A DNA stretch of 64,000 nucleotides from Pirellulaceae bacterium (lineage in GTDB: Bacteria > Planctomycetota > Planctomycetia > Pirellulales > Pirellulaceae). This document shows positions 54,065 through 62,041 of the stretch, one piece after another. The translations under genes and the position numbers were made by a program. Location: assembly GCA_018402565.1 (NCBI GenBank), contig JAGYIQ010000001.1:682001-746000 (forward strand), read 5' to 3'. The notes beneath the pieces are model-generated. The model did no database searches. It saw nothing but the letters and a program-made list of their open reading frames with translations, and was not told where the DNA came from. Position 1 is the stretch's first letter; the number at the start of each line of letters is the position of its first letter.

Positions 54065-56326
54065 TCAGCCACCCTCGGCCGGCGTGGTCCCATCTTCGGC
54101 GGCGGCCGCCGCAGCTTCCGCCGCTTGCTTCTCTCGCTCCAATCGTGCCAACTTCCGGGCTTTGACTTCTTCTTCCGTCTTTGGCATCCAAGCCGCCATC
54201 AGGATAAAGGTCGTGCGAATCGCCTCCACGCCATCGGTGACTTCCGCCGCCGCGGACTGGCCGCTGCCGCTGCCGCCCATTTTGCCCATGCCGGATTTCA
54301 TTCCCGCCCCCATCGCGTCCTGCATCTTGCGAAATTGGTCGGCTTCCGACAACTCGTCGTCTTCCAAGATGGCGTTGGGGTCCGCTGCTTCGTCCTCTTT
54401 GGGCTTGGCGCCGGGAACCATGGTTGGAGTCGGCGGCGAGGCCATCATGATGGTTGGCTTGACGATCCCCAGATCCTCCAACAGATAGGCCTCGCCCGCC
54501 ACAATCACCTCTTGGTTCAACAGGTTGTTCAGCAGCGATTCGCGGATAAAGGCTCGGCCGGTGGGCAAACCAGCCTCCGCCCGAGCCGTACTGTTCACAT
54601 AATGGTGACCGCTCAAGCGAATCGACCAACCTTTGCCCTGCGGCGCATTGGGATCTTCCGCAGACGCGGCCGCTGCCTCAACCTCTTCGCCAGGCTTCCG
54701 CAAACCCAGCACCAGTTCCAACTCGCGTAGGTCTTCCTCAAACTGTAGCTTCACCTCTTCACCAAACCACTCGGCCAAGTCCTCGACTTGATCCTGCGTA
54801 AAACCGTCGATGAAGATCTCTTCCCGATCCACAAACGGCAGAGTTTCCGGATCAACCTGCATGTCTTGCGAACGTGGGTCTTTCGGAATCACTTGACTGA
54901 TGGCCGACAACACACGCATCAACTGGGTGCGAGAAGTCGTGCCGCTGATCAATTCGCCACCCAAGGCATTCACGTGCCCCAGTTCCGTCTTGAGCTTATC
55001 GTCTTCCGACTTGAACTGGCCGCTACGACTGCTGACCGCGGTCGCCTTGCTCTTCACACCGCCCCAAGTCTTGTTGTTGGCGTCCGTGTACCCGTCGCTG
55101 GTGGCGTAACTGTACCAACTACCCATCGCGTGCTGCACTGCCAAACCGACCATGACCATGGCGACCGCACCCAACACCCACGGCTTCTTGGCCCGCACGA
55201 TTTTCTCGACCACAAACTCTTCAGGCAGCAGATTGGTCGTCATGGCCGACTTGTCCAAGGCCTGAACACACAGGCCATAACACGGCGCGAACGCACGCAA
55301 GTGCTCCGAAAACGTCTTCTGGCCAACCACCTCAGCACCCGCCAAATTTTCGAACTTCTCAAAGCGGCTGATCGGCTGCTCCAGCTGCTGTTCCAGGTAC
55401 TGTCGCAAGCCCGGCAGTTTGCTGGCATTGCCCAGCAAAATCGTGTTGCTAAAGGTGGCATTGCGGTCGATCGACCGGAAGTAGTTCAGCGAACGAACCA
55501 ACTCATCGCTCAGATCGGCGAAGACCGGACGCATGGCCGAGAAAACCGCTTTCGGATCCTCCGCCTGGCGTGAATTCAACTTCAGGTGCTCCGCCTTGGC
55601 GTGGGTCAACTTCATCTCCCGCGCCAACTGCTTGGTGAAGTGATTGCCACCAATAGCGATGTTACGCAGCCACAGCCGCAACCCGTTCGAGATCACGACG
55701 TCCGTCGACTCGGTACCGATCGAAATCACCATCGTGTACGGTGGCGGGTTTTCCGGATCGACCGATTCCGGGGCAGGCAATTCACCCAGGACATCGTGGC
55801 AGATCATGTTGTAGGTCGCGATCGGAGACAACTGAATGATATCGACTTCAACACCCGCGTCCAAAAACGGCTGCATGGCCCGATACACCGCCTCACGCTT
55901 CATCGCCAACAAACCGACTTCCGCATCGGTCAGTTGGCCATCATCCAAGTAGCCGCCCAATTGTTGCCAATCCCACACCACTTCATCGATTTGGAACGGG
56001 ATCTGCTGCTTGGCTTCGTACTTGACGATGCTGGGCAACAACTTGGGTTCGGTGGCCGGCGGCCGAAAGAATCGCGCCAAACCCGATTGCCCCGAAACCG
56101 AGATCGCCACCTTGTCACCACGGACCTTGTTTCGCGAGAGAAACTGCTCCAATGCCTCGCGGACCGTCTCCTCGGGCCGAGCATCCGGTTGACTCAGCGG
56201 CTTCGGGTACTCGATGTAGTCAAAGCCCAAAGCCGTGACTTGCCCGTCGGCTCCGACCGTACAACGCAGGGCCTTGAGGGCGCACTGCCCAATGTCGACT
56301 CCCCATGCTGCCTGTTGTTTCGCCAT
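54065..56326 (-). CDS. PilM-PilN fusion (GspL-like) of a type IV pilus or secretion machine
   Basis: Residues 1-375 of this 753-residue protein are PilM-like: the actin-type phosphate loop GVDIGQCALKALR (9-21), GTESTDVVISNGLRLWL (about 204-220) and the adenosine loop ILLGNASKLPGLRQYL (about 296-311). A membrane helix follows (about 382-402), then a coiled segment (about 420-460) and a PilN-like periplasmic region that includes TQLMRVLSAISQVIPKD (about 467-483). The C-terminal 190 residues are Gly/Ala/Met-rich, with a charged tail. Joining PilM and PilN in one chain is the layout of GspL. It is first in a four-gene minus-strand cluster. Confidence 0.85.
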   Translation of the reverse strand: MAKQQAAWGVDIGQCALKALRCTVGADGQVTALGFDYIEYPKPLSQPDARPEETVREALEQFLSRNKVRGDKVAISVSGQSGLARFFRPPATEPKLLPSIVKYEAKQQIPFQIDEVVWDWQQLGGYLDDGQLTDAEVGLLAMKREAVYRAMQPFLDAGVEVDIIQLSPIATYNMICHDVLGELPAPESVDPENPPPYTMVISIGTESTDVVISNGLRLWLRNIAIGGNHFTKQLAREMKLTHAKAEHLKLNSRQAEDPKAVFSAMRPVFADLSDELVRSLNYFRSIDRNATFSNTILLGNASKLPGLRQYLEQQLEQPISRFEKFENLAGAEVVGQKTFSEHLRAFAPCYGLCVQALDKSAMTTNLLPEEFVVEKIVRAKKPWVLGAVAMVMVGLAVQHAMGSWYSYATSDGYTDANNKTWGGVKSKATAVSSRSGQFKSEDDKLKTELGHVNALGGELISGTTSRTQLMRVLSAISQVIPKDPRSQDMQVDPETLPFVDREEIFIDGFTQDQVEDLAEWFGEEVKLQFEEDLRELELVLGLRKPGEEVEAAAASAEDPNAPQGKGWSIRLSGHHYVNSTARAEAGLPTGRAFIRESLLNNLLNQEVIVAGEAYLLEDLGIVKPTIMMASPPTPTMVPGAKPKEDEAADPNAILEDDELSEADQFRKMQDAMGAGMKSGMGKMGGSGSGQSAAAEVTDGVEAIRTTFILMAAWMPKTEEEVKARKLARLEREKQAAEAAAAAAEDGTTPAEGG

Positions 56327-56683
56327 TGCTCCGTCGTTCCTCTACTAGTTGTGCGTGGTCGCATACTCTTTGACGCGGGGCCCCGGTGGGAAAGTTCCCA
56401 AAATTCTGGGATTCCGGCCTAATCATTCGCCGGCCCCACTCCCAACGGGTACACGGGTCCCCCTGCTCGAGCCGCCTCGGTCCCATTCAGTATATACAAA
56501 ACCCCGTTCATTTCGCTCTAGCACTTCCCAACTTCTCGATTTAATTATCATGTTCGCTCTCCCAGGATTGCCGGTTGTGCCGCTCATGACCGGTAGGGAA
56601 TCGCCCGCTCACGGGGTAGAATTGACGCCTCCGGCCACCCCTTGCGACCCGATCCGCTCGGTTCTGGAAAGTACCCGCCCACA
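56327..56683. other. 357-bp divergent intergenic region
   Basis: It separates the pilMN-like gene from the GH38-like gene and must hold both promoters. It is AT-richer near 56490-56560 (TATATAC at about 56492). No gene or repeat was found. Confidence 0.5.
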
Positions 56684-59600
56684 ATGATCCACTCGCTCCG
56701 CCTGTTGCTGCCCTGCCATAGCCTGGAGGATTTCCCGACCTACCACACCGGCGAAGACGCGGAAAATCTACTGGTGGCCTGGACCCTGCCCTGGCACCCC
56801 ACCTGGTTGGAACGCGCCGGAAAACTGCCCGAATGGACACGTGTCGAGAATATTCCCGACTCCTGCGCCGGCGTCGGTTTCCTGGTCCCACGCGTCTCCC
56901 AAGCCAGACTCCCCAGCGGATTTCGAGATCGCTGCCAACAACAAGGCGGCCTGCTCTTCGATGTCCCCACCGATCGTGAAGAAGCCTTCACGCAACTCCT
57001 CGCCCGCGTCAACCTACTCGAGCAGGAACCGCCACAAGAACGAATCGCCCCAATATCGGACTCGACACAGGTAGCTACCCCACAGGCAAATACCCCAGAA
57101 GCGAGCGACCATGACGCGGGTGACCCTAACACCGTTGACCCTGAGGCGGGCGTTTCCATCGGAGCCGACGCGAGGAGATCGCTCGTTCCCGGCCCACTGG
57201 GGACCTGCTCGCCAGCCGTCGCCCAACGGTTCTTTGCCCTGGGCTATACCTACCTGCAGGTCGAGCTGCTGACGCGGCAACTCCGCTACACCAGCAACCT
57301 GGACCAGGCCCATTTCCAGACACTGGTCTTGCAAGCCGCCAACGCGGCCCTGCGTTCCGATACCGCGGCATTGGACGAGACCTTGGGGCGTTGCTTCGAC
57401 CTGCTGTCCGAGGAACGCCACCGCTACTACCCCATGCCCTCGCTGCTCTGCGACCTGACTCTGCTGGCCCCCTCCACCTTGAGCAGCGTGACCGCAACGC
57501 CACCGGTCCCCGTCCAAGTCGATCAGCGGCTGCCGGTAAATTGGCTGATTTCGGCCGATCTGCTCTGCCGTCTCCGAGCCCTGCAGCCCAGCCGTTGGGC
57601 CGAGCTCCAAGCGGCCGTGGCCGCCGGCGACATCCACCTGGTCAGCTGCGGCTACAATCAAGCGCCCACGGGCCTACTCTCGCACGAAACCCTCCGCCGC
57701 AACCTGGCTTGGGGGCAGGCCGCTCTGAGTCACTTGGTCGGCCAACCGGCTCGCGTGTTCGGTCGACGCCTGCCTGGCCTCGAGCTGACCTTGCCCGGTT
57801 TGCTGCCGCGATACGGCTTTCGCTCGGCCTTGCATCAGGCCCTGGACGGCGAACGCTTGCCGCAGACCTCGCATACCTACCTCCGCTGGCAAGGACTCGA
57901 CGGCGAAACCCTGCCGGCATTAACCAAGACGATCTACGACTCCGCCGAGGCCAACACGTTTTTGAAATTGGGCGTCCGCATCGGGGAGTCGTTGGATGTC
58001 GACCACGTCGCGGCCAGCCAGTTCGTGCATTGGCCTGGCCCCAGTTCCGTCGGTTACCGCGACTTGTTGCTCGCAGCCCAAGAGGGCGATGCCTTGGGTC
58101 GCTGGTGCCATATCGAGGACCTGATCGGCCAGATCAACGACCCTGGATACAGCCCGTCGCTGTCCAGCTACGATTACCAGGCCAGTTATCTCAAGCAGTT
58201 TTTGGCCGAGCTGCCTCAATCCGCCGATGTCGCGGAGCCTCTGGCCAAAGTCAGGGAGCTGATTCACCGCGAGTCGCAACTGCGGAGAGTCTCCCTGCTG
58301 TCTGGGCTCACGCAGCTCGCGATGGCCGATCGAACTCCGGCAAAAACCACCGAAACGGTCGACCCGGTCGAGCCCTGGACGGCGAACGACGACGACCGAG
58401 CCGCACTGGCGACCGCCGAGCACGGCCTAGCGATGTGGCAACAGCTACTGGGCCCGGCGGAACGAGTATTGACTCGCGAGCGGCTGGAAGCGACCACGGT
58501 GGTGCAGACGCTCACGGAAGCCGGTGACCAATGCCGGTTGCTGGTCAACCCCGAAGCTCACAGCCGGCGTGTCCTCCTGTCGCCCGCCGACTTGGGACGC
58601 TGTCACCCCGGGGCCTTGCCACCCGATCAAGTCTACGCCACGTACCGGGATCGGCAGGGATGGTGGGCCGTGGTCGATGTCCCGCCGCTGGGCTACCTGC
58701 ACTTCAACAACGCGGCCGGCCCCAAGCAGAAAATTGGCCGACAACCTCGCGTTAAGTTGGTGGCCGGCGGCACCACGCTCCGCAATGAGTTCTTGTCGGC
58801 CAGTATCGACCCGCAGACCGGGGCCCTGCGTTCGATTCACGACTATCAGAGTCGCGGCAACCTGTGTTCGCTGCAGTTGGCTTGGTTCGATCAATCGATC
58901 AAGTCGACCATCGAGAAGCTCTGGCGGAAACCGACTGGATTGGACTGGAAAGCGGGTCTGTCCCAGCTCCTGGGCGGCGGTGACCCCGACGGCTTGCGAC
59001 GGCAATTGGCTCCACACGCCGAAGGCTACTCAGCCATGCAGGCCCAGAAAGTCGAAGTGGTCACCAACCATCCGTTGCACGGGCACATTCGCACGCAGGG
59101 GCAGTTGCACCTGGCCGGCAAGGTGATCGCCAAGTTTGTGATCGACTACAAGTTGACCCTCGGCAGCCGCTTCCTGGAGATCACCTGCCAATTGACACCC
59201 ACCTCCAAGCCGAAAACGGTTCCCTGGACCGAGGAGCAGAGCTACGAATTCCCGCCGACCGACGACGTGACCGGCAGCGGTTTTCGTCGCTACTTCGCCT
59301 GGCGTTTCGCCCAAGCACACCCCAGTGCGGAGGTGTACCGCGACATGAACTCGATGGCGGTAGAAGCCACGCGGCCAACCACAATCGCCCCACGCTGGTT
59401 GGAGTTCCGAGGCGTGGATCAATCGCTGGCATGGCTGACCGGCGGCTCGGCGTTTCATCGCTTTCCGGCCGATGGCCGAGTCGATACGCTGGTGGGTCTG
59501 TCCCCTACCACTCCCGCAACGTCAACGGTCGCCATTGGACTCAGCCCCCCCAATCTGACGGCAGCGGCGGAGAGCCAACTGCTGCCACCGATCTGTTTGC

Positions 59601-59923
59601 CCAGCGGCCCATTGCGGACGGGACTGCCCACGGGCGCCTGGTTGTTCCGCTGCAGCTCACGGAATATTGTGGTCACGCATTGGGAGAATCGGTACGCCGA
59701 CGAACGCTGGATTGGCGTCCGCCTGAGGTTGCTGGAGACCAGCGGACGTTCGCGCAAGTTCAAGCTGGAGTTTGCCGGCCGACCGACCGCGGTTCGTGTC
59801 GCGTTGCCGCCCGGGGCAGAGCCGTCCTTGGAGCAATCGCGGCCCGACTGCCAGCTCGTGGGGGAACAGATCGAGTGCCGCTTGAGCCCCTGCGAGCACG
59901 CTGAACTGGAAGTGGACTTTTAG
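56684..59923 (+). CDS. GH38-like carbohydrate-active protein, degenerate catalytic region
   Basis: This 1079-residue protein has the layout of GH38 alpha-mannosidases. A family-like helical region (AELQAAVAAGDIHLVSCGYN, then SHETLRRNLAWGQ, residues about 305-345) is followed at about 690-830 by a C-terminal beta-domain recognised by TLRNEFLSASIDPQTGALRS. The usual zinc HxD and nucleophile Asp (WLPD) signatures are not visible: where WLPDxFG would be, the sequence reads GRRLPGLELTLPG. It may be an inactive or very divergent enzyme. The ATG at 56684 is chosen; the first residues MIHSLRLLLPCH show no signal peptide. It is followed 8 bases later by cmk. Confidence 0.65.
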   Translation: MIHSLRLLLPCHSLEDFPTYHTGEDAENLLVAWTLPWHPTWLERAGKLPEWTRVENIPDSCAGVGFLVPRVSQARLPSGFRDRCQQQGGLLFDVPTDREEAFTQLLARVNLLEQEPPQERIAPISDSTQVATPQANTPEASDHDAGDPNTVDPEAGVSIGADARRSLVPGPLGTCSPAVAQRFFALGYTYLQVELLTRQLRYTSNLDQAHFQTLVLQAANAALRSDTAALDETLGRCFDLLSEERHRYYPMPSLLCDLTLLAPSTLSSVTATPPVPVQVDQRLPVNWLISADLLCRLRALQPSRWAELQAAVAAGDIHLVSCGYNQAPTGLLSHETLRRNLAWGQAALSHLVGQPARVFGRRLPGLELTLPGLLPRYGFRSALHQALDGERLPQTSHTYLRWQGLDGETLPALTKTIYDSAEANTFLKLGVRIGESLDVDHVAASQFVHWPGPSSVGYRDLLLAAQEGDALGRWCHIEDLIGQINDPGYSPSLSSYDYQASYLKQFLAELPQSADVAEPLAKVRELIHRESQLRRVSLLSGLTQLAMADRTPAKTTETVDPVEPWTANDDDRAALATAEHGLAMWQQLLGPAERVLTRERLEATTVVQTLTEAGDQCRLLVNPEAHSRRVLLSPADLGRCHPGALPPDQVYATYRDRQGWWAVVDVPPLGYLHFNNAAGPKQKIGRQPRVKLVAGGTTLRNEFLSASIDPQTGALRSIHDYQSRGNLCSLQLAWFDQSIKSTIEKLWRKPTGLDWKAGLSQLLGGGDPDGLRRQLAPHAEGYSAMQAQKVEVVTNHPLHGHIRTQGQLHLAGKVIAKFVIDYKLTLGSRFLEITCQLTPTSKPKTVPWTEEQSYEFPPTDDVTGSGFRRYFAWRFAQAHPSAEVYRDMNSMAVEATRPTTIAPRWLEFRGVDQSLAWLTGGSAFHRFPADGRVDTLVGLSPTTPATSTVAIGLSPPNLTAAAESQLLPPICLPSGPLRTGLPTGAWLFRCSSRNIVVTHWENRYADERWIGVRLRLLETSGRSRKFKLEFAGRPTAVRVALPPGAEPSLEQSRPDCQLVGEQIECRLSPCEHAELEVDF

Positions 59924-59931
59924 ATCGCCCT

Positions 59932-60606
59932 ATGATCGTCACCATCGATGGACCGGCCGGTGCCGGAAAAAGTACGATTGCCAAGCTGCTGGCGGTGGAA
60001 TTGGATTTTCAGTTCCTCGACACCGGCGCCATGTATCGCGTGCTGACCTGGGATGCGCAAACCGCTGGCTTGGACCTGTCGGCCACGGATCGCTTGACGG
60101 CGCACTGTTTGGTTAGGCCCATGGAAATGCGGGCCGGGCACCTGTACCTGGCCGGACGTCTGGTCGGACCCGAAATTCGCACGCCTGACGTGGCTCGCGA
60201 CATCCACTTCGTCGCCGACAATCCAGTCATTCGGCAACACTTGGTGAACTTACAACGGCGGTGGGTAGACGACCAAAATTTCGTAAGCGAAGGTCGCGAT
60301 CAGGGCACCATCGCTTTTCCGCAGGCGTTCTGCAAGTTCTTTTTGACGGCCTCACCGGAAACCCGCGCTCGTCGGCGGCAAGCCCAACTGCAACAGCAAG
60401 GCGTCGATTCGGTCTTTGAAGAGATCCTGGCGGCCCAATTGGAGCGAGACCGACGGGACCAATCGCGGCCCACCGGCCGACTATTGAAGGCACTTGATGC
60501 CATCACTATCGAGACGGACACGTTGGCCATCACCGAAGTGGTGGCACGACTCAAGCACATCGCCTTGGCCCGTCGCCCCGGGCCGCAGTCGGACTCGTCA
60601 TGCTAG
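59932..60606 (+). CDS. cmk: Cytidylate kinase
   Basis: This 224-residue enzyme phosphorylates CMP and dCMP with ATP. The P-loop GPAGAGKST is at residues 7-15. FLDTGAMYR (about 27-35) is the CMP-binding loop, and EGRDQGT (about 122-128) and ETRARRR the lid residues. The length matches the family. It starts 8 bases after the GH38-like gene and overlaps the ClC gene by 7 bases, so all three may share a transcript. Confidence 0.95.
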   Translation: MIVTIDGPAGAGKSTIAKLLAVELDFQFLDTGAMYRVLTWDAQTAGLDLSATDRLTAHCLVRPMEMRAGHLYLAGRLVGPEIRTPDVARDIHFVADNPVIRQHLVNLQRRWVDDQNFVSEGRDQGTIAFPQAFCKFFLTASPETRARRRQAQLQQQGVDSVFEEILAAQLERDRRDQSRPTGRLLKALDAITIETDTLAITEVVARLKHIALARRPGPQSDSSC

Positions 60607-61976
60607 ACCCGGCGCCGCCGCCCCCCCCAAGCAGCGATGGACGAGCGGACACACGGCAGCCGTCGGGCCAATCGCTCTCGCGTGGTGCGGCTTGGCGGCT
60701 CTGGCTCCGGCACCAACGCCGACCCCCGCGGCACAGCCGTCCCTCGGCCGCGCGTCACGCGGTTTCGTTCGTGATGTGGGCGGCCTTGGCGGTGGCGATC
60801 GGCGCGGTCGCGGGACTGCTGTCGGCCGGGTTTCTCTGGGCCTTGGATCAAGTCACGCAGCAATACGGCCAGACGCCTCAGCTTTTATGGGGACTTCCTC
60901 TGATCGGCTTTGCAGTCGGCTGGGTATACCATCGTTACGGCGGAGCGGCCAACGCGGGCACGGAAGCCGTTGTCGCCGAATTGCGCCACCCGCGAGCACG
61001 CTTGCCCTGGCAAATGGCTCCTCTGGTTCTGCTCGGGACCCTGGTAACTCATCTCTGCGGCGGGTCGGTTGGTCGAGAAGGGACCGCGATCCAAATGAGT
61101 GCGGCTTTGTCGGATCGCTGGACCGCGTGGCTGGGGCTGCGGGGTTGGGACCGCAGCACGGTGCTGACCATGGGGATCAGCGCTGGATTTGCCGGACTGT
61201 TCGGCACCCCTTGGGCCGCCGCGATCTTTGCATTGGAATTCCCAGCCGCCGGCAAACCGGGAAATGCCCGCCGTGCCGGCTCGACGATTCCTCGCGCTAT
61301 CGTCGGATTGGCTGCAGCATTGATCGCCGACGCGGTCTGCCGAGCCACTGGGGTACCGCACGCGCACTACGAACTGGGCCCCGTGACGCCGTGGGGGCCG
61401 ACCAACGGAGGATTGGCCAATCTCGGCTGGGCGGCCGCGTTTGGCCTGCTGTGTGGGATCGCCGCAATCGCCTACCGCTGGCTCTACGCAACGTTTAAAT
61501 CGCTATTCCGCACGTGGATTTCTTACCCCCCGCTGCGTCCACTCTGCGGTGGTTGTGTGGTGATCGTGTTGGTCGCGTTGCTGGGGACCACACGCTACAA
61601 CGGGCTGGGATTGCCCGTGATCGAGCAAGCGTTTGTCGAACCGATCGAAGGGACCGCGTTTTTGTGGAAAACCGTCCTAACTTCGCTGACGTTGGGGGCC
61701 GGATTCAAAGGAGGCGAAGTCACTCCCCTGTTTTTTATCGGCGCCACACTGGGCAACGCAGCCCACGCGTTTCTGCCCTTGCCATTGGGACTCTTGGCCG
61801 GCATGGGATTCGTGGCAGTCTTCGCCGGCGTGACCCGCACGCCCTGGGCTTGCACCCTGATGGGCTGCGAATTGTTCGGCGTCAAAGCCGCACCGTTTCT
61901 GACCATCGGCTGCTTTGCTGCCGCCCACGCCTCACGCGTTATCAAGTCGCTGACCAACGTATCGATTTGGCGTTAG
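60600..61976 (+). CDS. ClC family anion transporter with CLC-F-like motif
   Basis: This 458-residue membrane protein is a ClC transporter after a Pro-rich, basic N-terminus of about 55 residues. GSVGREGTAIQMSAAL (about 155-170) holds the gating glutamate (E160). The GREGTA form, the preceding APLVLLGTLVTHL segment and the GGEVTPLFF motif near 375 resemble the fluoride-exporting CLC-F branch more than chloride ClC. The selectivity loop (GAANAGTEAVV) lacks the branch's usual GNNLI. Fluoride/proton antiport is a reasonable but unproven guess. It overlaps cmk by 7 bases. Confidence 0.85.
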   Translation: MLDPAPPPPPSSDGRADTRQPSGQSLSRGAAWRLWLRHQRRPPRHSRPSAARHAVSFVMWAALAVAIGAVAGLLSAGFLWALDQVTQQYGQTPQLLWGLPLIGFAVGWVYHRYGGAANAGTEAVVAELRHPRARLPWQMAPLVLLGTLVTHLCGGSVGREGTAIQMSAALSDRWTAWLGLRGWDRSTVLTMGISAGFAGLFGTPWAAAIFALEFPAAGKPGNARRAGSTIPRAIVGLAAALIADAVCRATGVPHAHYELGPVTPWGPTNGGLANLGWAAAFGLLCGIAAIAYRWLYATFKSLFRTWISYPPLRPLCGGCVVIVLVALLGTTRYNGLGLPVIEQAFVEPIEGTAFLWKTVLTSLTLGAGFKGGEVTPLFFIGATLGNAAHAFLPLPLGLLAGMGFVAVFAGVTRTPWACTLMGCELFGVKAAPFLTIGCFAAAHASRVIKSLTNVSIWR

Positions 61977-62041
61977 CGGAATCCGACGTTCTCGACTCGG
62001 GCGGCGCTTTCGTGAGCCCGTCCGGGTACATCAACCAGCCA

